Below, piece after piece: positions 16,212 to 24,432 of a stretch of 64,000 nt of DNA (position 1 is its first letter; every line of letters begins with the position of its first letter). Origin of the DNA: an uncultured Collinsella sp. (GTDB taxonomy: Bacteria > Actinomycetota > Coriobacteriia > Coriobacteriales > Coriobacteriaceae). The stretch lies in contig CAAERQ010000002.1 of assembly GCA_900758475.1 (NCBI GenBank), positions 37,930 to 101,929 on the forward strand, written 5' to 3'. Position numbers and translations under genes: made by a program. The notes under the pieces were generated by a model. It saw only the letters and a program-made list of their open reading frames with translations. It had not been told where the DNA came from and ran no database searches.

Positions 16212-16906
16212 TCGATCGTCTCGACCGGCACGGGATTTTGCTGGACCGTCTCGCTCTCCACGCGGCCGCTCTTAAAGCGGATCAGGCGATCGGCCATGGG
16301 CGCCAGCGCGGAGTTATGGGTGATGATAATGACCGTGATGCCCTGCTTGCGGCAGGTGTCCTGCAGCAACTGCAAAATCTGCTTGCCGGTTTTGTAGTCG
16401 AGTGCACCCGTGGGCTCGTCGCATAAAAGCAGCTTGGGGTTCTTGGCCAGCGCGCGGGCAATGGACACGCGCTGCTGCTCGCCGCCCGATAGCTGCGCGG
16501 GGAAGTTGGCGAGGCGCTCGCCCAGGCCAACCTGGCAAAGCGTTTGCTCGGCATCGAGTGAATCGGGGCAGATTTGCGCCGCGAGCTCGACGTTTTCGAG
16601 CGCCGTCAGGTTGGGGACCAGATTGTAGAACTGGAAGACAAAGCCGACGTCGGCGCGGCGGTATTCCACGAGCTGCGCCTCGTTGGCGGAGCTCACGTCG
16701 CGCCCGTCCACCGTCACGGTGCCGGAGGTTACCGTATCCATGCCGCCCAGGATGTTGAGCGCCGTGGTCTTGCCGGCACCCGAGGCGCCCAGGATAATGG
16801 CGAGCTCACCGCGCTCAACGGTAAAGCTCGCGCCGTCGAGCGCGTGAATGCGGGCATCGCCCTCGCCGTACGCCTTGATGACGTCTTTGAATTCGATATA
16901 AGCCAT
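16205..16906 (-). CDS. ABC transporter ATP-binding protein (MacB/LolD type)
   Basis: 233 residues, the standard length. Walker A is GASGAGKTT, the Q-loop region contains FVFQFYNLVPNLTALENV, the signature is LSGGEQQRVSIARAL, and Walker B is LLLCDEPTGALD. The CDEPTGALD form is typical of ATPases serving FtsX permeases. It precedes and overlaps the permease gene, so both should be translated from one message. It would drive mechanotransmission or export from the membrane. Confidence 0.95.
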   Translation of the reverse strand: MAYIEFKDVIKAYGEGDARIHALDGASFTVERGELAIILGASGAGKTTALNILGGMDTVTSGTVTVDGRDVSSANEAQLVEYRRADVGFVFQFYNLVPNLTALENVELAAQICPDSLDAEQTLCQVGLGERLANFPAQLSGGEQQRVSIARALAKNPKLLLCDEPTGALDYKTGKQILQLLQDTCRKQGITVIIITHNSALAPMADRLIRFKSGRVESETVQQNPVPVETIEW

Positions 16907-16958
16907 CGATTAATTCCCATCTGGTCGGATAACTCTTTAGTATTACCCATTTCACGCC

Positions 16959-17000
16959 GACCAAAAAGGGACAGGTTCATTTTGGCAGGTTTTATATGGG
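16959..17000. repeat. GGGACAG-family hairpin, type A copy 4 (reversed)
   Basis: Reverse-orientation copy (ACCAAAAAGGGACAGGTTCA then TTTTGGCAGGTTTTAT), diverged at the outer end. It lies between the ATPase start and the GyrI-like gene. Confidence 0.8.
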
Positions 17001-17176
17001 GAAACGGGGAGCGCAGGCAAGCGCCGGGAAGGCAGAGAAATCATCGACGGGGTCAGGCCGACCGCCAAACACAACGCACGCATCTCTATCTGTCAGCAAA
17101 ATCATTCGAACAGCTGTTCGTTTCTATGATATGATTCCGTTATCTACGCAGGCCAATACGCAGAAAGGCGGCCAAC

Positions 17177-17815
17177 ATGGCGTTCGACTTTAAGAAGGAA
17201 TGCAAGGAGCTCTACAAACCTGCAAGCAAGCCGAGTATCGTAACTGTTCCGCCTATGAGCTACGTTGCCGTTCGCGGAAAGGGCGACCCAAATACCGAAG
17301 GTGGCGAGTATCAAAACGCCCTGCCGCTGCTTTACGGCATCGCCTATACCGTCAAGATGTCGAAGAAAGGCTCAAGGAGTATCAAGGGCTATTTCGACTT
17401 TGTGGTACCGCCGCTCGAGGGTTTCTGGTGGCAAGACTCCCCGAGCGGCGACATCGATTATGTACGCAAGGACGATTTCAACTTTATCTCGTGCATTCGC
17501 CTGCCCGATTTCGTCACCCGAGATGACTTTGACTGGGCAGTCGCGGAAGCCACGACCAAAAAGAAACTTGACTTTTCTGCCGTCGAGCTGCTTAAAGTTG
17601 ACGAGGGCCTCTGCGTTCAATGCATGCACACCGGGCCCTACGACAACGAACCGGCGACCGTAGGCGCTATGAATGAATACACGACCGAGCAGGGCTATGT
17701 CCCCGACTTCTCAGACACCCGTTTCCATCACGAAATCTATCTCTCCGATCCACGCAAATGTGCACCGGAGAAACTTAAGACTGTGGTTCGTCATCCTATC
17801 AAGCGCGCTGAATAG
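17177..17815 (+). CDS. GyrI-like small-molecule-binding domain protein
   Basis: 212 residues. It begins FDFKKECKELYKPASKPSIV and contains PPMSYVAVRGKGDPN, a GFWWQDS segment and HTGPYDNEPATVGAMNEY, which match GyrI-like (SOUL-fold related) proteins. Relatives bind cationic drugs or act as hydrolases or stress proteins; here there is no attached DNA-binding domain. AGAAAGGCGGCCAAC precedes the ATG. It is monocistronic. The specific ligand is unknown. Confidence 0.85.
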   Translation: MAFDFKKECKELYKPASKPSIVTVPPMSYVAVRGKGDPNTEGGEYQNALPLLYGIAYTVKMSKKGSRSIKGYFDFVVPPLEGFWWQDSPSGDIDYVRKDDFNFISCIRLPDFVTRDDFDWAVAEATTKKKLDFSAVELLKVDEGLCVQCMHTGPYDNEPATVGAMNEYTTEQGYVPDFSDTRFHHEIYLSDPRKCAPEKLKTVVRHPIKRAE

Positions 17816-17883
17816 CGTGGAGCGTCATCTCACGCGCTAGGTTTTAAGCCAGCCAACCAGCCGCCTCCTAGGCCGTCCGGTAA

Positions 17884-17915
17884 TTATCTTGACGCGGCCC
17901 GTCGCATCTTATAAG
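17884..17915 (+). promoter_or_regulatory. possible promoter and leader hairpin of the Abi remnant
   Basis: TTGACG followed after 17 nt by TAAGTT fits a sigma-70-like promoter. Downstream, AAGCCTCT near 17935 can pair with AGAGGCTT just before the ATG at 17987, so the leader could fold over the start. Confidence 0.35.
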
Positions 17916-17986
17916 TTTGTTTTGCTAAAGCTGGAAAGCCTCTCAACGATGCGCAACTCCAGCTCTTTTTCTATCAAGAGGCTTAA

Positions 17987-18336
17987 ATGAAATACCGGAA
18001 GTCGCGGATATCCATCAACGAACAAATAGCACTATTGACAGAATACAGGGGTCTTAAGTGCTCTGATCAAAGCGAACTCGAGCGAGCTTTGGTCGAAGTC
18101 GGCCACTACAGACTGTCGGCCTACTGGTTTCCCTACAAAACCAAATGCAAGTCCGGGATTACCATCTTTCGCGAAGGCACAACATTCGAAACCATCATCT
18201 ACACGTATGAATTTGACCGAGCCCTCCGGCAGTTAATGTTTGATGCGGTCGGCAGAATTGAGATCTACCTCAAAAGCAGAATTGCCTATCTTGCCTCTGA
18301 GGAACGCGGGCCTTTCTGTTACCCAGATGTCGCCAT
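17987..18336 (+). pseudogene. truncated Abi (AbiD/AbiF, Abi_2) abortive infection gene
   Basis: About 115 codons match the N terminus of Abi_2 family phage-resistance proteins: the start, then LLTEYRGLKCSDQSELERAL, VGHYRLSAYWFPYK and EFDRALRQLMFDAVGRIEIY. Full members are about 300 residues. After GPFCYPD the reading frame becomes unrelated (to a stop at 18436), because the DNA switches to another gene's 3' end. Abi_2 proteins stop phage replication by killing or arresting the host; this copy cannot be functional as such. Confidence 0.8.
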
Positions 18337-18549
18337 AACGAGGCTCAACTCGGCATGTCCATCGCGCTTTGCGCCGCGCTGGGCTACGCAGCCGTCTTTG
18401 GCAGCGCCACCAATACGCTGCTCGCACCCATCCTGATTGGCTGCGAAGTCTTCGGTTTCGGTAATCTGCCGGCATTCTTCATCGTCTGCGTCGCGGCTTA
18501 CCTGTTCAACATGGATAAGTCGATCTATGCCCTGCAGAAGCGGGCGTAG
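18337..18549 (+). pseudogene. C-terminal remnant of a ClC chloride channel gene
   Basis: In a different frame from the Abi remnant, codons up to the stop at 18549 read LGYAAVFGSATNTLLAPILI, then GCEVFGFGNLPAFF and FNMDKSIYALQKRA. This matches the last helix region of bacterial ClC/EriC proteins, in which an A-x-N-T-P/L segment precedes the final membrane helices. The first several hundred residues are absent. The fusion point lies within about 18328-18352. An ATG at 18355 is internal and need not be a start. Confidence 0.68.
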
Positions 18550-18570
18550 AAAGATGTCCAAGCAAGTGGT

Positions 18571-18660
18571 CTCAACCGGAAACGGCATCCCACTCTAAGG
18601 CTGTATTCCGGGACACGGTTTCCGTTTGGGACGCCATTCGGAAAGCGCATCCCGTTCTTT
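18571..18660. repeat. GGAAA/CATCCC repeat cluster
   Basis: CGGAAACGGCATCCC and CGGAAAGCGCATCCC lie about 60 bp apart as direct repeats with an inverted GGGACACGGTTTCCG between them. They can fold into alternative hairpins. The cluster lies between the ClC remnant and the ogt stop. Confidence 0.55.
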
Positions 18661-18693
18661 CACGGCGTCTTGGCTATGCAAAGTGCTCGAACG

Positions 18694-19272
18694 TTATTCC
18701 TCGTACGCGCCCTCGAGCCGAAGCAGCCACTCCTTGCGGTCAAGCCCGCCGGCATATCCGTTAAGCGAGCCGTCGGCGGCAACCACGCGATGGCACGGCA
18801 CAATGATCGAAATAGGATTCCGCGCGACCGCGGCCCCCACGGCACGGGGAGACACAACAGGTGCTTCGTTTCCCGGTACACGATGTCGAGCCGCAACACG
18901 CTGGGCGATCTCACCATACGTAGCGACCTCGCCACGCGGGATAGAAAGCAGCTCAAACCAAACCTCACGCTGAAACGCCGTGCCAATCATATGCAACGGC
19001 GGCGTAAACCGAGGCTCCTGCCCCGCAAAATAAGCATTCAGCCAAGCCCAAGAACGCTCAAGCACCGAAGAAGCCGCGCCATTTGCCGGACTCACCGAAG
19101 ACATCCCACCGGTACCAGAAACCGCATCGGCGCCTTCAACATGTTCGGGATCTTCTTTGAGAAGCGTGGAGCCAAAGTGCTCCTGCCCCTCAAACCAAAG
19201 CCCCGTCAAACCGCGGCCATCAGCGGCAAGCAGGATTTCGCCCAAAGGCGAAGCAAACGTCGTCGTGACCAC
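18694..19272 (-). CDS. ogt: methylated-DNA-[protein]-cysteine S-methyltransferase
   Basis: 192 residues. It repairs O6-methylguanine by transferring the methyl group to its own Cys. The active site is IIVPCHRVVAADGSL, followed by NGYAGGLDRKEWLL. An N-terminal domain (TTTFASPLGEILLAADGRGL) and an insertion of about 25 residues (around 45-68) precede the conserved FQREVWFELLSIPRGEVATY. It is monocistronic with a GGAGCCGCTGG upstream of the ATG. Assignment is firm; ogt rather than ada because no AraC domain is attached. Confidence 0.96.
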   Translation of the reverse strand: MVTTTFASPLGEILLAADGRGLTGLWFEGQEHFGSTLLKEDPEHVEGADAVSGTGGMSSVSPANGAASSVLERSWAWLNAYFAGQEPRFTPPLHMIGTAFQREVWFELLSIPRGEVATYGEIAQRVAARHRVPGNEAPVVSPRAVGAAVARNPISIIVPCHRVVAADGSLNGYAGGLDRKEWLLRLEGAYEE

Positions 19273-19437
19273 CAGCGGCTCCTTTCAAAACTCCGCAACA
19301 TAATACCGCGAATTGTGCAGACAACCCCACAGATACGTCTGGGCGGGCTCGCAATTGCTTAAGCGAGGCTGTTTTCCCCAATCAAGCGAAGAAGACGCAG
19401 GGCTTCGACGCCAGAGAGGTACCTCTATCAGCTGAGC

Positions 19438-19609
19438 TCTAATACTTTCCCGAGAAGTGAACGAGTAAAAACGAAGCCCCGGAGCATCCACACCTTTAGC
19501 CCAAAAAACCGCAGGATTCACGCTGTAAAACCTCAGGAAATAGCGGTCAAAATATGCCAATGCTTCGGGGGTCCAAATAAGCTCGTTCACTTCACGGGAA
19601 AGTATTAGA
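19438..19609. repeat. 172-bp palindromic element between ogt and asd
   Basis: Arms of 28 bp (19438-19465 and 19582-19609; core AATACTTTCCCGAGAAGTGA) have one mismatch. Inside, GAAGCCCCGGAGCAT and ATGCTTCGGGGG add a weaker stem. A 111-codon open frame on the minus strand (19285-19620) runs through it, but the palindrome explains the sequence better than coding does. Confidence 0.75.
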
Positions 19610-19629
19610 CCCCGATTCACCCCAACCCC

Positions 19630-19785
19630 AAAGTCGCCCCAGGCAGCAGGCGCGACAGCGCCGCGGCTGCCGTCACGGCCCCGCAGTCACCCCAGGCAGC
19701 AAGCGCAACGCGCCGCAGCTGCCGGCCGCGCCCCACAGTCCCCCCAAGGCGGCAGGCGCAAAGCGCCGAGGCCGCCGCCGGGACC
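19630..19785. repeat. three tandem hairpin-forming GC-rich repeats
   Basis: Imperfect units of 51, 52 and 53 bp start at 19630, 19681 and 19733. Each can form a hairpin: GGCAGC..GGCGC/GCGCC..GCTGCC in units 1 and 2, GGCGGC..GGCGC/GCGCC..GCCGCC in unit 3. The paired change of AGC/GCT to GGC/GCC keeps the stem. They lie downstream of asd. Confidence 0.75.
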
Positions 19786-19877
19786 AGGGCCCGCAACAAC
19801 CACGCGCCCCCACATCAGCCCAGCGGCCCCAACCAACAACGGCCCCATCGCAGACCGCTTGCAGCAGCGTCACCGCA

Positions 19878-20007
19878 GGCGGGGACTGGGCTTGGTTTTC
19901 AGAACACTCCGCAGACCAGTGTGGCGCCTTGTCCGCGGCTCCGAAGGAGCAGGACAAGGCGCCACACATGGTCGAGGACGTTCTGAAAACCAAGCCCGGC
20001 CCCCGCC
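19878..20007. repeat. family E cruciform, copy 2 (after asd)
   Basis: Outer arms of 28 bp (19878-19905 and 19980-20007; TTGGTTTTCAGAAC and complement) carry two mismatches. Then come junction CTCCGCAG, a perfect 16-bp inner stem (GTGTGGCGCCTTGTCC, 19919-19934 with 19952-19967), a loop with CCGAAGG, and junction CATGGTCGAGGACG. It ends 14 bp from the asd stop. The gap 19273-20021 otherwise holds the repeats listed and no supported gene. Confidence 0.9.
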
Positions 20008-20021
20008 GGACAGATCCACCG

Positions 20022-21047
20022 TTACTCGCAGAGCAGCTTGGCGATCTGGACGGCGTTGGTTGCCGCGCCCTTACGGATTTGGTCGCCGCAGCACCAGAAG
20101 GTGATGCCGCGCGCAGCCTCGGGGTTCGAGATGTCGCGGCGTACGCGACCGACCCAAATCAGGTCCTGGTCGGAGGTGTCCATCGGCATGGGAAAGCGGT
20201 CGTGCGCATCCTCGGCGCTCATGTCGTCAACCAGCTTCACGCCCGGAGCGGCAGCCAGCGCGGCACGGGCCTCCTCAACCGTAATGTCACGCTCGAACTC
20301 GAGCGTAATGCTCTCGGAGTGCGAGCGCAGCACAGGCACGCGCACGCAGGTGCAGTTCACGCGCAGCTCGGGCAGGTGCATGATCTTGCGGCCCTCGTTT
20401 TGCAGCTTCATCTCCTCGGAGGTAAAGCCTTCCTCCTTGACGCCGCCAATTTGCGGAATCAGGTTGCTCGCCAGCTGGGCGGCAAATGCGCGCGGCTCGG
20501 GAATCTCCTCGCCGCGGCCCAGGGCGGCCAGTTGGGCCTCGAGCTCGGCCATACCGGGAGCGCCGGCACCCGAAGCCGCCTGATACGTCGAGACGATCAT
20601 GCGCTTCACGCCGGCGAGCTGGTGCAGCGGCCACGTGGGAACCAGACCGATAATGGTCGCGCAGTTGGGGTTGGCGATAAGGCCGTGATGCCACTTGATA
20701 TCGTCGGCATTGATCTCGGGCACGACCAGCGGCACCTCGGGATCCATACGGAAGGCATGGCTGTTGTCGACCACGACGGCGCCGCGCTTGACGGCCTCGG
20801 GCAGCAGCTCCTTCGCGATATCGTCGCCGGCGGCTCCGAGCACAATGTCGCAGCCCTCAAAGGCCTCGGGGCAAGCCTCTTCGATCACGATCTGCTCGCC
20901 GCGGAACTCAACGGTCTTGCCCGCGGAGCGTGCACTTGCCAACAGCTTGAGCTTGCCAACCGGAAACTCCTGCTCGTTGAGGCACTCGAGCATCTGGGTG
21001 CCCACGGCTCCCGTCGCGCCCAAAATAGCAACCGTGTACTGTTTCAT
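20022..21047 (-). CDS. asd: aspartate-semialdehyde dehydrogenase
   Basis: 341 residues from the ATG at 21047 (AAAGGGGGAAGC upstream); the open frame extends to 21134 but the extra residues look non-coding. It converts aspartyl phosphate to aspartate semialdehyde with NADPH, for lysine, threonine and methionine. The N terminus is VAILGATGAVGTQMLECL, the catalytic Cys lies in NPNCATIIGLVP, and the substrate His region follows (LRVNCTCVRVPVLRSHSES). It sits in the same orientation after lysC, a natural pathway pair. Confidence 0.97.
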   Translation of the reverse strand: MKQYTVAILGATGAVGTQMLECLNEQEFPVGKLKLLASARSAGKTVEFRGEQIVIEEACPEAFEGCDIVLGAAGDDIAKELLPEAVKRGAVVVDNSHAFRMDPEVPLVVPEINADDIKWHHGLIANPNCATIIGLVPTWPLHQLAGVKRMIVSTYQAASGAGAPGMAELEAQLAALGRGEEIPEPRAFAAQLASNLIPQIGGVKEEGFTSEEMKLQNEGRKIMHLPELRVNCTCVRVPVLRSHSESITLEFERDITVEEARAALAAAPGVKLVDDMSAEDAHDRFPMPMDTSDQDLIWVGRVRRDISNPEAARGITFWCCGDQIRKGAATNAVQIAKLLCE

Positions 21048-21182
21048 GCTTCCCCCTTTAAAGGTTTTGGCTTTTGCCCGCACGCCGAGCAGGCTGATTA
21101 TTGTTGCCAGTGTATACAAGAACGGGGCGGGCACGAAACCCGCCCCGTCGAAACGAAACCGAAACGAAACGCCCCGCCGTAG

Positions 21183-21206
21183 ATTTTTGGCACTTGTCCC
21201 AAAAAT
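21183..21206. repeat. GGGACAG-family hairpin, minor type (after lysC)
   Basis: ATTTTTGG and CCAAAAAT flank CACTTGTC, giving a TGTCCC loop edge. It lies 16 bp past the lysC stop and may also act as a terminator hairpin between lysC and asd. Confidence 0.55.
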
Positions 21207-21221
21207 GCACAGGGACGGCAG

Positions 21222-22610
21222 CTACTTGCGGAGCGCGGCCAGGGCGGGATCGACCGGTGCGGGGACCTCCAGGTCGGAGACCTTCACAATGCCGTTCTCA
21301 TCGGAGAAGGCACGGTAGATGGTCTGAATCGCCAGGTCGAAGTCCTTCTCCTCGACACCGATAATGATGTTGATCTCGTCGCAGCTCTGCGAAATCATGC
21401 GCACGCTCACGCCGGCCTGGCCAAGCATGCCAAACAGATGGCCCGAGATACCTGCGCGGCCACGCAGGTTACGGCCGACGGTCGCGATGAGCGCCAGGCC
21501 CTCGACAACCTCGATCTCGAGCGGCTCGACCTCCTGCTGAATGTCGCCCACGAGCGAGTACAGCGAGTCGTGCACGTCCTGCTCCTGCACCACGGCGCCA
21601 AAGCGGTCGACACCGGTGGGCATGTGCTCGACGGAAACGTCATAGCGCTCGAAGACCGAAAGCGCGCGGCGCATAAAGCCAACACGGGGCTTGGTGCGGT
21701 CGCGGGCAACGTTGATGGCGACAAAGCCGCGCTTGCCGGTCACGCCGGTAATGATGGGCTCTGCCTCACCCTCATCAGCCGTCTCGCTAATGATGGTGCC
21801 GGGGTCCTGCGGCGCATTGGTGTTCTTGATAACCAGCGGAATACCCGCCTCGCGCACGGGGAACACGGCCTCCTCGTGCAGAACGCTTGCACCCATGTAC
21901 GAAAGTTCGCGCAGCTCCTCGTAGGTAACGCGCGCAATGGGCTGAGCCTCGGGCACAATGCGAGGATCGGCAGAATAGAAGCCCGAGACGTCGGTCCAGT
22001 TCTCGTACAGGTCGGCACCCAGGCACTTGGCCAGGATCGAGCCGGAAATATCGCCGCCACCACGGTCGAGCAGCTTGATCTGGCCCTCACGCGTCGCGCC
22101 GTAGAAACCGGGCATAACAAAGCCGCCCTGCTGGCCGTACTCCTGCACCAGCTCGGAGGTGCGATTCATGCTGAGCGTACCGTCGTGATGGAACGCAACG
22201 ACCGTCGCGGCGTCCAGGAACGGCAGGCCCAGGTACTCGGCCATCAGGCGAGCGGTGAAATACTCGCCGCGGCTCACGAGCTCCTCGGTAGAGTAGCCGC
22301 CCGAGCGGGCGCGCTCGGCAAAGGCCGCAAACTCCTCGCGGATGGGATAGGTGAGCTCCAGCTCGTCAGCGATATCAAAATAGCGCTGGCCAATGTCCTC
22401 GAGCAGCTCCTCACACGACACGTGATACTTAACATGCGCGTTAACCAAGTAGAGCAGGTCGGTCACCTTGGTGTCGCCCTTAAAGCGGCGGCCGCAGGCG
22501 GAAACCACCACAAAACGGCGGGCAGGGTCGGCATCGACGATGGCCTTGATCTTCTTGAAGTGTTCGGCGTCGGCGACCGACGAGCCGCCAAACTTGGCAA
22601 TCTTAATCAT
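21222..22610 (-). CDS. lysC: aspartate kinase
   Basis: 462 residues. It phosphorylates aspartate, the first step to lysine, threonine and methionine. The kinase domain starts IKIAKFGGSSVAD, with VVVSACGRRFKGDTKVTDLL, a catalytic SRGEYFTARLMAEYLG and RGGGDISGSILAK. Two C-terminal ACT domains (about 315-455; GFMRRALSVFERYDVSVEHM and GRAGISGHLFGMLGQAGVSV) predict feedback control by amino acids. There is no fused homoserine dehydrogenase. It diverges from thrC across about 100 bp; no lysine riboswitch fits in that space. Confidence 0.96.
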   Translation of the reverse strand: MIKIAKFGGSSVADAEHFKKIKAIVDADPARRFVVVSACGRRFKGDTKVTDLLYLVNAHVKYHVSCEELLEDIGQRYFDIADELELTYPIREEFAAFAERARSGGYSTEELVSRGEYFTARLMAEYLGLPFLDAATVVAFHHDGTLSMNRTSELVQEYGQQGGFVMPGFYGATREGQIKLLDRGGGDISGSILAKCLGADLYENWTDVSGFYSADPRIVPEAQPIARVTYEELRELSYMGASVLHEEAVFPVREAGIPLVIKNTNAPQDPGTIISETADEGEAEPIITGVTGKRGFVAINVARDRTKPRVGFMRRALSVFERYDVSVEHMPTGVDRFGAVVQEQDVHDSLYSLVGDIQQEVEPLEIEVVEGLALIATVGRNLRGRAGISGHLFGMLGQAGVSVRMISQSCDEINIIIGVEEKDFDLAIQTIYRAFSDENGIVKVSDLEVPAPVDPALAALRK

Positions 22611-22713
22611 GGGCTTGAGGTTACCTTTCTAAAAGCCTCTGCAAACCTGTTTTGCGCGCTCTGATACCATGGTTTCACCGATTGGGACCAAGGCATCCGA
22701 GGAGCAGTGTTAT

Positions 22714-24231
22714 ATGGGAACTTATCATAGTACACGAGGACGCACTTTATCGTGCTCAAGTAAGGTGGCAATCCGTACCGGCATCGCTCCCGACGGGGGT
22801 TTGTTTGTCTCGGACGAGCTCGGCACCCAGCAGGTCGATATCAGCTCGCTTGCAGATAAATCGTACTTTGAAATCGCTCAAGATGTGTTGGGAATGTTAC
22901 TGAATGATTACACGGCCGAAGAAATTTCGGCGTGTGTCGACGAGGCATACCGCGGCACGTTCGCGAGTGAAGAGGTTACGCCGCTCGTCAAACTCGACGC
23001 TGCACTGGGCGCCGACGCCCCTCAGACCTATGTGATGGAGCTCTTTGGCGGTCCCACAAGCGCCTTCAAGGACGTCGCCCTGCAGATGCTCCCCCGCCTC
23101 ATGGCCCGCACCTCTGCCAAGGACGGCGGCGCTGAGCGCATCATGATCGTCACCGCCACGTCGGGCGACACGGGCAAGGCCGCGCTCGCCGGTTTTGCCG
23201 ACGCTCCGGGCACGGGTATTACCGTCTTTTATCCCGAAGGCAAAGTCAGCCGCGTCCAGAACCTGCAGATGTCCACGCAGGAGGGCGGCAACGTCGCTGT
23301 CTGCGGCATCCGCGGCAACTTTGACGACGCCCAGAGCGCCGTCAAGCGTATCTTTGCCGATAAGGAGCTTGCCGAGCGCCTAGAGGCCGCCGGCACGGTG
23401 CTTTCGAGCGCCAACTCCATCAACGTCGGCCGCCTGGTGCCGCAGGTCGTCTACTACTTTGCCGCCTATGCGCAGCTGCTGCGCGCCGGCGCCATCGAGG
23501 CCGGCGACGCCGTGGAGTTCTGCGTACCGACCGGCAACTTTGGCGATATCTTGGCCGGCTACTACGCCAAGCGCATGGGTCTGCCCGTCGCCAAGCTCGT
23601 CGTGGCGAGCGACAAGAACAACGTGCTTGCCGACTTCCTGACCACCGGCGTTTACGACCGTAACCGCCCGTTCTTCACGACCATCTCGCCGTCGATGGAC
23701 ATCCTTATTAGCTCCAACCTGGAGCGCATGCTGTACTTCCTGTCCAACGGCGACTGCGAGCTCGTTGCCGGCCTTATGAAGCAGCTGGCACAGACTGGTC
23801 GCTACGAGGTTCCCGCCGACCTGCTGGCAAAGATTCAGAGCGTCTTTGGCTGCGGTTGGGCCAGCGAGGACGAGGTCCGCACTGCCATCAAGAGCTGCTG
23901 GGATGCGAACGGCTACGTGATCGACCCGCACACCGCTTGCGGCTATCACGTCTTTGAAAAAGTCGCTCCCGCCGAGGGTGCCAAGGCCCGCGTGCTGCTT
24001 TCGACCGCAAGCCCCTACAAGTTCCCGCGCGTCTGCTGCGACGCCCTGGGCCTCGACGTTCCCGAGGATGATTTTGAGGCTATGCGTGTGCTCGAGCAGG
24101 CCACCAACACGGTCGCCCCGACCCAGCTCGCCGAACTCGAATCCAAGCCCGTCCGCTTCGAAGACGTCTGCGACGTCGATGAGATGGCAAGCTACGTCGA
24201 GTCCGCAGCAAAAAAGATGGCTACCAACTAA
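22714..24231 (+). CDS. thrC: threonine synthase
   Basis: 505 residues from the ATG at 22714 (GAGGAG 9 nt upstream). It makes threonine from O-phosphohomoserine using pyridoxal phosphate. The PLP lysine is in GGPTSAFKDVALQML, with TATSGDTGKAALAGF and CVPTGNFGDILAGYYAKRMG as phosphate and cofactor loops. The N-terminal YHSTRGRTL and the length fit the long fungal/enterobacterial-type class. thrB follows after a terminator and a family E palindrome. Confidence 0.97.
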   Translation: MGTYHSTRGRTLSCSSKVAIRTGIAPDGGLFVSDELGTQQVDISSLADKSYFEIAQDVLGMLLNDYTAEEISACVDEAYRGTFASEEVTPLVKLDAALGADAPQTYVMELFGGPTSAFKDVALQMLPRLMARTSAKDGGAERIMIVTATSGDTGKAALAGFADAPGTGITVFYPEGKVSRVQNLQMSTQEGGNVAVCGIRGNFDDAQSAVKRIFADKELAERLEAAGTVLSSANSINVGRLVPQVVYYFAAYAQLLRAGAIEAGDAVEFCVPTGNFGDILAGYYAKRMGLPVAKLVVASDKNNVLADFLTTGVYDRNRPFFTTISPSMDILISSNLERMLYFLSNGDCELVAGLMKQLAQTGRYEVPADLLAKIQSVFGCGWASEDEVRTAIKSCWDANGYVIDPHTACGYHVFEKVAPAEGAKARVLLSTASPYKFPRVCCDALGLDVPEDDFEAMRVLEQATNTVAPTQLAELESKPVRFEDVCDVDEMASYVESAAKKMATN

Positions 24232-24243
24232 ACCCCTTATAAG

Positions 24244-24275
24244 GCGCCGGCGAAAGCCGGCGCACCTTCTTTTTA
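24244..24275 (+). terminator. Rho-independent terminator of thrC
   Basis: GCGCCGGC, GAAA loop, GCCGGCGC, then ACCTTCTTTTTATTT. It lies 13 bp past the thrC stop, so thrB probably has its own promoter or depends on readthrough. Confidence 0.88.
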
Positions 24276-24306
24276 TTTAGCTTTCGGGATGATGACGAGC
24301 ATGCGA

Positions 24307-24418
24307 GCGGGTCTGGCCGTTTAGTTCGTCGCGAGTTCCGCACGAGCCGGAAAGCACTTAATGTGCTTTCCGAGCGAGCCAGGACTGCCCGAGCAGCGAA
24401 CTAAACGGCCAGACCCGC
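24307..24418. repeat. family E cruciform, copy 3 (between thrC and thrB)
   Basis: Perfect 22-bp outer arms (GCGGGTCTGGCCGTTTAGTT at 24307 on; complement 24397-24418). The junctions are longer and more diverged than elsewhere (GAGTTCCGCACGAG and CGAGCCAGGACTG). The inner stem is GGAAAGCAC/GTGCTTTCC. The right arm ends 2 bp before the AGGAGG of thrB, so folding in RNA could hide or expose that ribosome site. Confidence 0.85.
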
Positions 24419-24432
24419 CCAGGAGGACCCAC

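Noticed and set aside
19395..19442. tRNA-like stretch on the minus strand (AGCTCAGCTGATAGAG resembles a D-arm, GGCGTCGAAGCC a T-arm)
   Set aside because: There is no anticodon arm of the right size and no acceptor stem, so it is not a tRNA. It could be a chance match or a decayed fragment.
19285..19620. Minus-strand open frame of 111 codons between ogt and asd
   Set aside because: It has no ribosome site, no recognised domain, and half of it lies inside a near-perfect 172-bp palindrome, which explains the absence of stops. Left out as a gene.
22611..22713. Lysine riboswitch before lysC
   Set aside because: The intergenic space is about 100 bp and shared with the divergent thrC promoter; a lysine riboswitch needs about 180 nt and none of its conserved stems was seen.
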